From JARIHD01 sp041743655 (GTDB lineage: Bacteria > Patescibacteriota > Saccharimonadia > Saccharimonadales > UBA4665): a stretch of 64,000 bases of DNA. Within the stretch, counting starts at the first letter, position 1; every line of letters begins with the position of its first letter. The notes beneath the pieces are model-generated. The model was given only the letters and a program-made list of their open reading frames with translations. It was not told the DNA's origin and did not search any database. The stretch is from positions 1 to 64,000 of the forward strand of contig JBGTMJ010000004.1 in the NCBI GenBank assembly GCA_041743655.1, given 5' to 3'. A program made the position numbers and the translations under genes. Of this stretch, positions 17,958 through 26,120 are shown piece by piece.

Positions 17958-18308
17958 ATGCGCGTAAAAAGAGGCGTCGCCAGTCACCAGAAGCATCAGA
18001 AGATCCGTCAAGCCACTAAGGGCATGACTAAATCTAATCGCTCAAGTATCAAGCGCGGCAAACAAGCACTTACCAAAGCTCTGCAGTTTGCTTATCGCGA
18101 CCGCCGTAACCGCAAGCGCACCTTCCGTGAGCTATGGAATACACGGATTAATGCCGCAGCCCGGATACATGGCACTACTTATAGCAAGCTTATTGCAGCA
18201 CTCAAGCAAGGAAACATCATTTTAGATCGTAAAGTTTTAAGTGAACTTGCAGTCAACGAGCCAAAGGCATTCGAAGCTGTCATTAAAGCAGTGCCAAGAG
18301 AAAAGTAG
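17958..18308 (+). CDS. rplT: 50S ribosomal protein L20
   Basis: 116 residues, the family length. Conserved segments are RVKRGVASHQKHQKIRQATK, KQALTKALQFAYRDRRNRKR, FRELWNTRINAAARIHGTTY and LSELAVNEPKAFEAVIKA. L20 organises early 50S assembly, and in other bacteria it represses its own operon. It is the last gene of the operon, followed by a strong terminator. Confidence 0.97.
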   Translation: MRVKRGVASHQKHQKIRQATKGMTKSNRSSIKRGKQALTKALQFAYRDRRNRKRTFRELWNTRINAAARIHGTTYSKLIAALKQGNIILDRKVLSELAVNEPKAFEAVIKAVPREK

Positions 18309-18335
18309 CTATATACCTAAAGCTATCTTGGAGGC

Positions 18336-18369
18336 AAAAAACCACTTACAATTCAGTGAGTGGTTTTTT
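18336..18369 (+). terminator. Terminator of the infC-rpmI-rplT operon
   Basis: AAAAAACCACTTAC (18336-18349) pairs with GTGAGTGGTTTTTT (18356-18369) over 14 bp with one G-U pair and a 6 nt loop. The A/T arms give U-tracts on both strands, so it may also end rnpB transcription from the other side. Confidence 0.85.
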
Positions 18370-18380
18370 GAACAATACTA

Positions 18381-18748
18381 GCGCCAGATTACCCATAAGC
18401 CGGGTTCTGTTCTAGCCGATCATCTATCTAGTCTCGATGTTACCATCGAGATCAAGCGGGTAATAATGGACTCTGGCGGGTAACCATCCTGAAATGTCAG
18501 GATACGAATCCATCGCCTTGCAGCAGACAGGGTTTACCGCTCCCTAATGTCACCATTATGGACTGCGAGCTCTTACCTCGCTCTTTTCACCCTTCCTTAG
18601 TTGTATTGGACACAACTAAGCGGTTTGGTTTCTGTGGCACTTTCCCTAGAATTTCTTCTGGTTGCTGTTAGCAACTGCCCTACCCTACGCTGCCCGGACT
18701 TTCCTCCCCGCTGTACAGTGGGGCGATCAGCCGATAATCTGGCACGTA
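18381..18748 (-). ncRNA. rnpB: RNase P RNA (catalytic component)
   Basis: Read on the minus strand, the RNA contains the two signature segments GAGGAAAGTCCGGGC (5' side) and ACAGAACCCGGCTTATGG (3' side). Its ends pair as P1 (GCCAGATTA near 18735-18743 with TAATCTGGC near 18382-18390). Length is about 368 nt, type A-like. A TATAAT box at 18753-18758 puts transcription start close to 18748. RNase P trims tRNA 5' leaders. Confidence 0.95.
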
Positions 18749-18781
18749 GTTTATTATATCATTTTGCGGGGTAATTCTCAT

Positions 18782-19576
18782 CTATTGAGCTTCTGCTGCC
18801 TGATCCAGCGCTTCATTAACGGCGCTATCGGCAATCTTATTGAGTTCGCGTGGGACATGAGTGAAAGAGATACGTCGAAATACTGGAACTATTTGTTTGA
18901 TAGACTCATGAATTGGCCAAAGATCCCTGTTCTTCACCTTGAATATACCAGCCATCTGGTTAACTACCAATAGACTATCCATATATACATGTATGTCACG
19001 CACACCCATAGCACGTGCCTCTTCTAAACCTAGCTTTAAAGCTTGATATTCGGCTTGGTTGTTAGTAGTCAGGCCCAAATAAATACCTTTTTTTACAACA
19101 ACCTGTCCCTTCATATTCATAATGGCAAAGCCACTGGCTGAAGGTCCAGGATTGCCACGCGACCCTCCGTCTGCATACAATTTTGCTTCTTTAAGATTGA
19201 GGGCTCCTTCGTCTTTTGCCAAAGCGCTAGACTCCTCACTCAGGGTAAAATGGATCATTTTAACAGGTGTTTCAAGTGTAACTTGCGCGCCATAATATTG
19301 CCTATAGGCCTTAAGCATACCTTCGCGAGAAGCAAAGCTTCCATACCTGTCCATATCTGCACTAGTGATTTCGCCCAAACGCTTCTCAGCTACAATATCT
19401 ACTTTAGCCGTTCCTAAAGATCGCCAAGAACCGGTATCTTTAGGGTTGACTTTATCAATAAGCTCGATTTCGTCGTTAACATGAATATCTTTGTCATCAT
19501 ACATACGCCAGGTGGTTTTCTTGGAACCACTTCGAACCAACTCAGCCAGTTCATGATCCAGTTTGAGAGTCTTCAT
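18782..19576 (-). CDS. ASCH-domain and RNase HI fusion protein
   Basis: 264 residues with two domains. Residues 1-115 look like an ASCH/YqfB domain (TLKLDHELAELVRSGSKKTT, WRMYDDKDIHVNDEIELID, PVKMIHF), a small RNA- or nucleoside-binding fold. Residues 128-264 are an RNase HI domain with all four acidic residues: Asp136 (LYADGGSRGNPGPSASG), Glu176 (NNQAEYQAL), Asp200 (VYMDSLLVVNQM) and Asp250 (NKIADSAVNEA). This is the RnhA form lacking the basic protrusion. The enzyme should cut RNA in RNA-DNA hybrids. The fusion suggests a tether to modified or structured RNA. It lies upstream of rnpB on the same strand, about 30 bp away. Confidence 0.85.
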   Translation of the reverse strand: MKTLKLDHELAELVRSGSKKTTWRMYDDKDIHVNDEIELIDKVNPKDTGSWRSLGTAKVDIVAEKRLGEITSADMDRYGSFASREGMLKAYRQYYGAQVTLETPVKMIHFTLSEESSALAKDEGALNLKEAKLYADGGSRGNPGPSASGFAIMNMKGQVVVKKGIYLGLTTNNQAEYQALKLGLEEARAMGVRDIHVYMDSLLVVNQMAGIFKVKNRDLWPIHESIKQIVPVFRRISFTHVPRELNKIADSAVNEALDQAAEAQ

Positions 19577-19942
19577 ATTCTCAAAAGTATACCAGAAGGC
19601 TTATTCGTTTTCAGTTAGTTACTGTTTAATCACCCCGTGCAGTTGGCAAATTTATCTATTAGCATTAGGAGGCGTTTCTTGCTATCCCCAGAAAGCATGG
19701 AATAACTGATGTTTAGCAGGTCTCTTTAAACTAACAGCCAATGCACCGACTATAGAATCCAGTGTTAAAGACAGTAGATGGTCTTTTATTATTGAAAATG
19801 TGGGCATAAGTATTCACCAAGGCCACCTACTTTAATAACCTTACGAACTAGCTTGGCTCGCCAGTCTAGCGTAGTTTCGTTTGTGTCGGTACAAATCCAA
19901 CCCATCCTAGGATAGCTATAGCATCTGATGCAGCTTCTATAC
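19577..19942. other. Gene-poor stretch between the RNase H gene and a tRNA cluster
   Basis: No convincing ORF, RNA signature or promoter pair seen. A 91-residue minus-strand frame over 19789-20064 runs through the tRNA-like fragment and the hairpin repeat and is judged spurious. Confidence 0.5.
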
Positions 19943-19963
19943 TTGCAAGGACGGACCTCGCAA
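19943..19963 (+). repeat. Dispersed hairpin repeat, copy 1
   Basis: TTGCAAGGACGGACCTCGCAA: arms TTGCAAGG and CCTCGCAA pair over 8 positions with one mismatch around a 5 nt loop. Related copies lie at 57243-57265, 57718-57738 and 60015-60035. Confidence 0.7.
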
Positions 19964-19987
19964 AGTAGGAAAATATTGTCTAGTAAT

Positions 19988-20070
19988 GGTCGGGGTGAAG
20001 ACTTGAACTTGCGCTCAGATGCTCGACTCACGTCCGCTGTACAGCGGACTACCGGCTCGGCCAAGCAAGG
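19988..20070 (-). pseudogene. Degenerate tRNA-like sequence sharing the tRNA-Pro 3' end
   Basis: On the minus strand the 3' part (CGCAAGTTCAAGTCTT, then CACCCCGACCA) repeats the T-arm and acceptor end of the tRNA-Pro 185 bp away, with 2 nt missing. The 5' part has a D-arm-like GGCCGAGCCGGTAG and a fully palindromic GTCCGCTGTACAGCGGAC in place of an anticodon arm. There is no 5' acceptor strand to pair with CACCCCG. It could be a decayed tRNA or an attachment-site remnant left by an integrative element. Confidence 0.5.
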
Positions 20071-20136
20071 AAAACGTAAACTGCCACCGGCAGTTTACGC
20101 CTATCGGTCGCAAATTCAAACCTATAGCTCAAATAA

Positions 20137-20172
20137 GTGCAAAGAGCCTGACAAGTGCCAAGCTCTTTGCAC
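20137..20172 (-). terminator. Terminator hairpin directly after tRNA-Pro
   Basis: GTGCAAAGAGC (20137-20147) pairs with GCTCTTTGCAC (20162-20172), an 11 bp perfect stem that starts at the base next to the tRNA CCA end. On the minus strand it is followed by TTATTTG. A second hairpin, GTAAACTGCC/GGCAGTTTAC, lies a little further on near 20085-20107. Confidence 0.7.
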
Positions 20173-20248
20173 TGGTCGGGGTGACAAGACTTGAACTTGC
20201 GACCTCACGGCCCCCAGCCGTACGCGCTACCAACTGCGCCACACCCCG
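20173..20248 (-). tRNA. tRNA-Pro (GGG)
   Basis: 76 nt on the minus strand. Acceptor CGGGGTG/CACCCCG with discriminator A and encoded CCA; D-arm GCGCAGTTGGTAGCGC; anticodon loop CTGGGGG; T-arm GCAAGTTCAAGTCTTGT. All stems pair. Confidence 0.95.
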
Positions 20249-20257
20249 ATAACGAGT

Positions 20258-20329
20258 ATGAGAGAAACCCAGGTTTCTCTCATCGCGCCGGGCGCCGGAA
20301 TAAATCCGTCGCTCGGGCTGCTCTTTTCC
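20258..20329. repeat. 72 bp dispersed repeat upstream of tRNA-Pro (copy A)
   Basis: Runs from ATGAGAGAAACC through GGAATAAATCCGTCGCTCGG to CTCTTTTCC. The last 52 bp match copy B (29324-29397) with only about three mismatches. Both copies begin 8 to 10 bp upstream of a minus-strand tRNA 5' end. Its first part forms GAGAGAAACC/GGTTTCTCTC. Confidence 0.8.
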
Positions 20330-20504
20330 TGAAAAGGAACAATTCAAAGGCTGGGGGCCGACATGATTAACCCCGAAATCGAGGTGGGTGTTCTCAAGCA
20401 ATAACCACAGTCATTGCAAATATCGAACTCCCATTGCGAAAAAGTATTGGATAATCATTCGCTCGGCTTACCCAGCCAATTATATTATACATTCAGAACG
20501 GCAT

Positions 20505-21128
20505 CTAGCCGAGTAGAAATACAGCAATCGCTTGGTTAACTGTAGAGAGTATTGGGCCTAATACAGGGAGAAGTAAGAGTAGTATGAGGATCGTTATCAT
20601 AAAGCCCATTGCTTCGATCTGTCGCATAACTCCTTGCAGCGGCCCGGGAGCAAAAGCGTAGAGCAACCTGGAGCCATCCAAGGGCGGCAATGGAAGCATG
20701 TTAAACACAAACAAGCTAATATTGACAAAGATAAACAGGACAAGCGCATGAAGGCCACTGTCCCCTACCACCCCCATATTCACTGCTATACTGCCTAGAA
20801 TAGCTAAGCCCAAGTTAGAGAACGGCCCTGCAATAGCCACTAATGCTGCGCCATACTCACCATAGCGTACCTGTGTAGGGTCAAATGGTACAGGACGGGC
20901 AATAAGAATAGGAGGCAACCCCACCAACATCAAGACCGCTGGCAGTAATATCGTTGTGTAGAGGTCTATATGTTTAAGAGGGTTCAATGTTAGCCTGCCC
21001 TCATCAGCCGCGGTCGTGTCTCCAAGACGATGAGCTACGAAGGCATGGGTTGCCTCATGCACGCCTAGAGAGACAAGCAAAGATATAAGCACAATAACTA
21101 TATCGGCAAATGATAAGCTTGAGAGCAT
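20505..21128 (-). CDS. Site-2-protease-like M50 zinc metalloprotease
   Basis: 207 residues, about five membrane segments. The active site is HEATH (24-28), giving two zinc histidines and the catalytic Glu25. The second motif NMLPLPPLDGSRLL supplies the third zinc ligand (Asp). This is the compact M50 form common in Gram-positive and CPR bacteria, without a PDZ domain. It cuts substrates within the membrane; the substrate cannot be told from sequence. A TATACT box lies 7 nt before the ATG, suggesting a leaderless message. Confidence 0.9.
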   Translation of the reverse strand: MLSSLSFADIVIVLISLLVSLGVHEATHAFVAHRLGDTTAADEGRLTLNPLKHIDLYTTILLPAVLMLVGLPPILIARPVPFDPTQVRYGEYGAALVAIAGPFSNLGLAILGSIAVNMGVVGDSGLHALVLFIFVNISLFVFNMLPLPPLDGSRLLYAFAPGPLQGVMRQIEAMGFMITILILLLLLPVLGPILSTVNQAIAVFLLG

Positions 21129-21216
21129 ACCAGTTAGTATAGCAGCACTTTGGCAGTTATTGACTTAAGAGGCTAAAACAGATACAATAGACCCCTGAAC
21201 GGAAGGAAGTAATGTA

Positions 21217-21417
21217 ATGCGTAAGTGTGACCTCACCGGCAAGGGCAAACAGTTCGGTAGTAATGTTAGCTTTTCTCAGCGCCACACCAAGAAGGTATGG
21301 GAGCCTAACTTGCAGAAGAAAACTATCTTTATCGATGGCAAAAAAGTACAACTCAAAGTTAGCACCCAGGCTATACGCACTCTTAAGAAGAAGGGGCTTC
21401 TGGTTACTTCTAAATAG
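21217..21417 (+). CDS. rpmB: 50S ribosomal protein L28
   Basis: 66 residues (MRKCDLTGKGKQFGSNVSFS, QRHTKKVWEPNLQKKTIFID, KVSTQAIRTLKKKGLL). This is the L28 pattern CxLTGKxxxxGNxVSHxxxxTKRxxxPNLQ. The single cysteine of the N-terminal CxxC site is kept (Cys4). It has a proper ribosome site, GGAAGGAAG, unlike the leaderless genes nearby. It is encoded alone, followed by a weak terminator. Confidence 0.95.
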   Translation: MRKCDLTGKGKQFGSNVSFSQRHTKKVWEPNLQKKTIFIDGKKVQLKVSTQAIRTLKKKGLLVTSK

Positions 21418-21441
21418 TCAACGCTCTCTTAAATAGTGACA

Positions 21442-21467
21442 AACCCCATTCACAATTCGACGGGGTT
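21442..21467 (+). terminator. Possible terminator of rpmB
   Basis: AACCCC (21442-21447) pairs with GGGGTT (21462-21467), followed by ATTTATTTT. A short stem with a 14 nt loop, so only moderately convincing. Confidence 0.45.
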
Positions 21468-21511
21468 ATTTATTTTATAACGGCAAGCAAAGACTTTCGT
21501 GTCTAAAATGC

Positions 21512-22141
21512 TTAAACACGCTCCAGAATAACTAACTGAGTGAGGTCGCTTAAGTATCCAGCGTTAAACTTAAGCTTAGAGATAATCTCTTTAGGCTCCA
21601 TAGCCAGCGATTTGAGCGCCTCTTCGAGTGACTGCTGTGGAACAGGGAATGTTAAACCTTTGGTATCGTAATGCGTGGGGACAACGACTTTGGGTTCGAT
21701 TTTCTTAATCAGCTTCAGCGCACCGATAGCGTCAAGCGTATAGCCATTGCCCCCCACTGGCACAATCATCAGATCTACCATGCCAATAGACTCTAGCTGC
21801 GGATCACTTAATTCAGGATAGATATGGCCGGTAATTAACACACTCATATCGTCCACAATAAGCTTGTACATCGTAGCAGTGTTTTGGCCTGCTTGATCTA
21901 TGTGAGCACGCGCTTCTACTCCGTAGATCGATACACCTGAGACTTCATATTCCCCAGGCCTGTCAATGACAATCTTAGCACTCTGAGCCATATTGCCGTG
22001 TGGGCCTGTAAACATGGCTATATCGCCCGGCTTACCTGCAGCCTTGGCGCCCAGTTCGACTAAGTTATCATCCACCACTATTCTGGAATGTTTAGTAGCA
22101 ATCGTAAGGCAGTTTGCACCATGAAATTGTATATCCATCAC
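21512..22141 (-). CDS. MBL-fold (metallo-beta-lactamase-like) hydrolase
   Basis: 209 residues of the UlaG-like branch of the MBL superfamily: DIQFHGANCLTIATKHSRIV, VDDN, GPHGN, RPGEYEVSGVSIYGVEA, DLMIVPVGGNGYTLDAIGAL and VVPTHYDTKG. The canonical HxHxDH motif is not seen: VDDNL and GPHGN stand in its place, so metal binding may be partial, as in other members of this branch. It is followed 18 bp downstream (minus strand) from the winged-helix gene; its start has the ribosome site AAGAGGAGAG. Substrate unknown. Confidence 0.8.
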   Translation of the reverse strand: MMDIQFHGANCLTIATKHSRIVVDDNLVELGAKAAGKPGDIAMFTGPHGNMAQSAKIVIDRPGEYEVSGVSIYGVEARAHIDQAGQNTATMYKLIVDDMSVLITGHIYPELSDPQLESIGMVDLMIVPVGGNGYTLDAIGALKLIKKIEPKVVVPTHYDTKGLTFPVPQQSLEEALKSLAMEPKEIISKLKFNAGYLSDLTQLVILERV

Positions 22142-22159
22142 TCTCCTCTTAAGCCGCTT

Positions 22160-22756
22160 CTATAACAGACCAACGTTATCTACTATGATCTGTTTCTTTG
22201 AACCTAGCACAGTAGTAATAAAGCGGTCATTTATCTGACGACGGTATTTGAACTCAGCAAGTGGCATGACCGTGTAACGGATCTCTTTATTTTCTTGAGC
22301 TTCCAAATCAGAAGCATGTTTCTGCATAGCGTTTTGATTAATGTCGCCGACAACCAGCATATCAATCCCGCTAGATTCGTCGCGCGTGAACTGGCCTGTA
22401 TAAATAACTAACTCTAGGCGACCCAGAGCTTTGAGTTTATCTTCTTCTTTGGCGACAACACTTTTCTTGCCCTTTGAAACTGCAGTTTTACCGCTAGAAC
22501 TACCTTGACCAAAGATCGTGCTGAATGAGTCATAAAACTCATACTTCTGATCTACCTCATAATAAAGTCTATTGTTGGTGTTATCCGAGGTGATTATCCC
22601 CACATTAAGAAGGTTGGCTAATTCCCGGCGTACTGAATTGATCTGCTCATCGATTTTGCGTGTAATCTCGCGAACATAGAAAGATCTGTTGGGGTTGCTA
22701 TAGAACAACTGCAGTAGCTTTACCCTGGTCTTCGACCCAAACAATTGCTCAATCAT
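22160..22756 (-). CDS. Winged-helix DNA-binding protein with nucleotidyltransferase-like tail
   Basis: 198 residues. The N-terminal 80 form a winged helix (LFGSKTRVKLLQLFYSNPNR, SFYVREITRKIDEQINSVRR, ELANLLNVGIITS, NRLYYEVDQKYEFY). A Gly/Ser/Lys-rich linker leads to a C-terminal domain (LGRLELVIYTGQFTRDESSG, IDMLVVGDINQ, RYTVMPLAEFKYR) that resembles the minimal nucleotidyltransferase fold seen fused to such winged helices in archaea and CPR. Probably a transcription regulator; ligand unknown. TACAAT lies 6 nt before the ATG. It lies in the order miaA, this gene, MBL gene on the same strand. Confidence 0.7.
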   Translation of the reverse strand: MIEQLFGSKTRVKLLQLFYSNPNRSFYVREITRKIDEQINSVRRELANLLNVGIITSDNTNNRLYYEVDQKYEFYDSFSTIFGQGSSSGKTAVSKGKKSVVAKEEDKLKALGRLELVIYTGQFTRDESSGIDMLVVGDINQNAMQKHASDLEAQENKEIRYTVMPLAEFKYRRQINDRFITTVLGSKKQIIVDNVGLL

Positions 22757-22781
22757 ATTTTTATTGTAACAAACTTGGTCG

Positions 22782-23705
22782 CTATACTATAGATACTTTG
22801 TTCAAGAATGTAGTTATTAAGTCTACGGCTTCCTCCTCTTTACAGATCCATTGAATACTTTTGTTGCGTTTGAACCATGTGCGCTGACGCTTCGCATACC
22901 GAATTGTGTTACGTATGATCATAGCTCGTACGTCTTCACTAGTTGCCATACCCGAAAAGTATGGCAAAAACTCCTGGTAACCTATTGCTTGCAAAGCCTG
23001 GCAGTCAGGAGTGTAGTACTCGACCATAGCTTCCACTTCTAAAGCAAGTCCAGCTTTCATCATAGCATCAGTACGACTGGCTACGCGACGCTCAAAGTGT
23101 TCCCGGTCTATTTTCAAACCCATAACCAGCGTATTTTCGCGCAGCCCATGCCGAGTGCCATAGTCGCCACCTGTTTCAAGACAACGTATAAGATGGCGAG
23201 GATTTTTGGGATTGTTGGGAAGTGGTATATTTTTTTTCTTAAGCTCTGCTTGTAGCTCATCCACACTGATTCCTTGCAGTTTCCTGCGGAGAGTAGTGTC
23301 GCCCTCACCTAAGAACGAAAAATTGTAAATAACAGCATCGACGTAAAGCCCCGTTCCTCCGACTAAAAAGGGTACCTTACCACGATCAGCAATATCCTGG
23401 ATTGCCTGGTTGGCAAGTGGTTTAAAATCCGAAACTGCGATTGGCCGGTCTGGAGTGGTTATATCTATAAGGTGATGTCTGACCGATGACCGTTCCGCCC
23501 ACGTAGGCTTTGCAGTACCAATATCCATACCTTTGTAGAAGGTACGCGAGTCGGCAGCAATGATTTCACCATCGAACTGCTGTGCCAACTCGATCGCAAG
23601 TGCAGACTTGCCTGATGCAGTTTCGCCCACTATTACAATAAGAGGTGGCTCCTCTGTTGAGTCTTGCATTCGCTTACCGACAGAATAGCCTTGGCTATGT
23701 GACAT
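22782..23705 (-). CDS. miaA: tRNA dimethylallyltransferase
   Basis: 307 residues. Adds a dimethylallyl group to A37 of tRNAs that read codons starting with U. The P-loop is VGETASGKSALA and the substrate motif IIAADSRTFYKGMDIGTAKP has Asp-Ser-Arg in the usual place. Later motifs are VGGTGLYVDAVIY, ALQAIGYQEFLPYFSG and IRNTIRYAKRQRTWFKRN, all typical. It lies 13 bp downstream of thrS and is probably transcribed with it. Confidence 0.95.
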   Translation of the reverse strand: MSHSQGYSVGKRMQDSTEEPPLIVIVGETASGKSALAIELAQQFDGEIIAADSRTFYKGMDIGTAKPTWAERSSVRHHLIDITTPDRPIAVSDFKPLANQAIQDIADRGKVPFLVGGTGLYVDAVIYNFSFLGEGDTTLRRKLQGISVDELQAELKKKNIPLPNNPKNPRHLIRCLETGGDYGTRHGLRENTLVMGLKIDREHFERRVASRTDAMMKAGLALEVEAMVEYYTPDCQALQAIGYQEFLPYFSGMATSEDVRAMIIRNTIRYAKRQRTWFKRNKSIQWICKEEEAVDLITTFLNKVSIV

Positions 23706-23718
23706 ATCTAGCCTAACC

Positions 23719-25572
23719 TTAAAGCGATGTTTTGTTCACACGGGATTTGGTCTCGTTGGCAACAGTATTCAAAAACTCTTCTACCGTTCGAGCTTCGTGC
23801 TCCTCGCTAACCTCAATATCCTTCCGTACGCGGGGCACGACCTCACCACTTTCAACTTCTTTTTGGCCAATTACCAACGCATAGGGCACTTTCATTAGCT
23901 CTGCTGCTCGTATCTTCTTGCCTACGGATTCATTGTCGTAGTCTATAGCTACCCTTAAGCCAAGCTTCTTTGCGTTTGCAACGACGTCTTTAGTGAACTG
24001 CTTGACAGCTTCATCTTGGTTGACAGGAATGATTCGTATCTGTTCGGGTGCAAGCCACACGGGGAATCTACCGGCAACATGTTCAATATATACTGACAGA
24101 AAGCGCTCAATAGAACCCATAATAGCAGCATGCATCATAACTACTCGTTCGCGCTCACCTTCTTCGTTGACATATGTAAGATCAAAACCTTCAGGTTGGT
24201 TGAAATCGAGTTGCGCGGTAGCAACTTGCCACGTCCGGCCGATTGCATCCTTGGCCATAAAGTCAATCTTGGGACCGTAGAAAGCAGCTTCGCCAACGCC
24301 GGCAATATAGCTTTCGCCGACTTTACTCTTTACGATTGATAAAAGCTGCTCCTCGACGCTCTGCCATTTCTCCTCGCTACCAGAGTATGCATCCATAGTC
24401 TTAGGATCATGCGTTGAAAAACGCACCGACAGTTCGAAACCAAGCGTACCATAAAAACGATCGACAATATCCCAGACCTTTAATACTTCGTCTTCAACTT
24501 GGCTTGTCCGACAGAAGACGTGGGCATCATCTTGGGTAAAAGCCCGCACACGGCTTAAGCCTGATAATTCGCCAGTTTGTTCATCACGGTAACAGGTCGT
24601 AGTTTCACGGTAACGGATAGGCAGATCTTTATACGACCGGGAACGTGAGGCATACAACTGAGTGTGATGCGGACAGTTCATAGGCTTCACTGCAAACTCG
24701 TGACCTTCACGAGTAGTGATCTTAAACAGTTCGTGCTCGAACTTGTCCCAGTGTCCGCTAGCGATATAGGCGTCTTTCTTAGTAATATGCGGTATGCTTA
24801 CTTCTTGGTAGCCATACTCGTCACGCATTTCTTGTACGAAATTGTCAAGTTGACGGCGTAGAATCGTACCACGCGGCGTGAATAACGGCAGCCCAGGACC
24901 GATTAGTTCGGAAAAAACAAACAGATCTAATTCCTGGCCCAGCTTGCGATGATCGCGCTGCTTTGCTTCCTCTATCATGGCCAGATATTGACGTAGCTCT
25001 TTCTCGGTTGTAAAACCGACGCCGTATACGCGCTGCATTTGGGCATTACTGTCTTTACCCCGCCAATAAGCTCCTGACACTCGCATTAGCTTGAAGGCGC
25101 GTGCTGCCCCCGTTGACTCTACATGCGGACCACGGCACAAATCAGTAAATTCTCCATTACGATAGAAAGATACTTCTTCTACCTTATTTGTGCCATCTGT
25201 TGGCAAACCAAGCTCTTCAGAGTCAAGCTCACTTGCGATTGTCGTGCCACTCCGTTTGAGGTCATGTAACAGCTCTTCCTTGTACGGTTGACCAGCCTCG
25301 TCTGCCCAAGCAATAGCTTCATTAATACGTTTGGTAAATCTCTCAAAAGGCTGGTTCTCGGCAACTATCTTTCTCATCTCAGCCTCTATCTTCTCGAAAT
25401 CAGCATCAGAAAGTTGTTTGTCCCCCAAGTCAACGTCATAATAGAATCCATTATCTATAACCGGCCCAACACCAAGCTTCACACCCGGGTAGAGTCTAGT
25501 AATGGCCGAAGCCATAATATGAGCCAAGCTATGACGCATTGCATATAAGCCAGGTTGTTTACTTTCCAGCAT
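23719..25572 (-). CDS. thrS: Threonyl-tRNA synthetase without TGS domain
   Basis: 617 residues. It starts directly at the editing domain (MRHSLAHIMASAITRLYPGV, then VGPVIDNGFYYDVDL), so the N-terminal TGS domain of about 60 residues found in E. coli ThrS is absent. Editing-site segments (RHSLAHIMA) and zinc or aminoacylation motifs (MNCPHHTQLY, RYRETTTCYRDEQTGELSGL, FYGPKIDF) are present, with the anticodon-binding domain at the end (PVWLAPEQIRIIPVNQ). It is preceded by a structured leader with a terminator and a T-box-like core, suggesting control by uncharged tRNA-Thr. Confidence 0.96.
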   Translation of the reverse strand: MLESKQPGLYAMRHSLAHIMASAITRLYPGVKLGVGPVIDNGFYYDVDLGDKQLSDADFEKIEAEMRKIVAENQPFERFTKRINEAIAWADEAGQPYKEELLHDLKRSGTTIASELDSEELGLPTDGTNKVEEVSFYRNGEFTDLCRGPHVESTGAARAFKLMRVSGAYWRGKDSNAQMQRVYGVGFTTEKELRQYLAMIEEAKQRDHRKLGQELDLFVFSELIGPGLPLFTPRGTILRRQLDNFVQEMRDEYGYQEVSIPHITKKDAYIASGHWDKFEHELFKITTREGHEFAVKPMNCPHHTQLYASRSRSYKDLPIRYRETTTCYRDEQTGELSGLSRVRAFTQDDAHVFCRTSQVEDEVLKVWDIVDRFYGTLGFELSVRFSTHDPKTMDAYSGSEEKWQSVEEQLLSIVKSKVGESYIAGVGEAAFYGPKIDFMAKDAIGRTWQVATAQLDFNQPEGFDLTYVNEEGERERVVMMHAAIMGSIERFLSVYIEHVAGRFPVWLAPEQIRIIPVNQDEAVKQFTKDVVANAKKLGLRVAIDYDNESVGKKIRAAELMKVPYALVIGQKEVESGEVVPRVRKDIEVSEEHEARTVEEFLNTVANETKSRVNKTSL

Positions 25573-25806
25573 TTGAATTCCTTTCGCTTATGTAAAATAA
25601 AAGACGCGCCTTTCAATTGAATACTCTCGTAATGCATTCAATCTAATTAGCACGTCTCGGACCCAAAACTTGCGTCGCACAATCTTCGGGTGGTTCCACC
25701 GGACTTTCTTGCCCTCCCAGGCAAGACACTTGTTCCAGTACGTTAACGCACGTCCTGATTACCCACGGAGCTCAACAGTTGGTGAATCTGCATCGCTGCT
25801 CGATAT
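25573..25806 (-). promoter_or_regulatory. Structured leader of thrS with terminator; T-box riboswitch candidate
   Basis: Transcription from a TACAAT box near 25808-25813 gives a leader of about 230 nt. It contains hairpins (CTTGCC/GGCAAG; GTGCGTTAACGTAC), the sequence GGTGGAACC and finally a long hairpin (GACGTGC, ATTGAAT / ATTCAAT, GCGCGTC, over 25603-25658) followed by TTTTATTTT just before the gene. GGUGGNACC is the core of the T-box that binds the tRNA end through UGGN pairing to NCCA. Here UGGA would pair with UCCA, and the tRNA-Thr in this window (29412-29488) indeed has U before CCA. A clear Stem I and specifier loop could not be identified by eye. Confidence 0.5.
25603..25658 (-). terminator. 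Attenuator-type terminator in the thrS leader
   Basis: Outer stem GACGTGC/GCGCGTC (one G-U) and inner stem ATTGAAT/ATTCAAT around an 11 nt loop region, followed on the minus strand by TTTTATTTT and then the thrS ribosome site AAAGGAA. Confidence 0.75.
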
Positions 25807-25991
25807 GTATTGTAACACATCGCAAAACTTCGCCTTACAACTGCTACTATAACAATGCTGGCACGATATGGCTAGTACTAATGTGTTGTTATTTTGTATT
25901 AGTGCCTGGGGATAACTTATCAACGCTCTTCTGATAAAAATATCTCCTATGATATAAAATGGTTAGGAGGTTCCTTGGCTACGTTCTTGAG

Positions 25992-26117
25992 TTTGGCGCC
26001 CTAGAGGACTCGTTATTCCTGCTCGCCTCACGGGCATAGCTCTAATGGCTGGGCCAAGCAATGACTCCTCAAAATGCAACTGGCAGTCTCGCCTGATAGG
26101 GTTCGAGTCCTGAGATT
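25992..26117. other. tRNA-fragment-bearing spacer next to tRNA-Val
   Basis: GGCGCCCTAGAGGACTCG (25994-26011) repeats the 3' end of the adjacent tRNA-Val (minus strand) with 2 nt missing. GGGTTCGAGTCCT (26099-26111) repeats its T-arm in the other orientation. No complete tRNA can be folded from it. Like 19988-20070, it may be an attachment-site or decayed-tRNA remnant. Confidence 0.45.
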
Positions 26118-26120
26118 TAA

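Noticed and set aside
19789..20064. 91-residue minus-strand ORF
   Set aside because: It runs through the tRNA-like fragment and the hairpin repeat and has no coherent domain or start signal.
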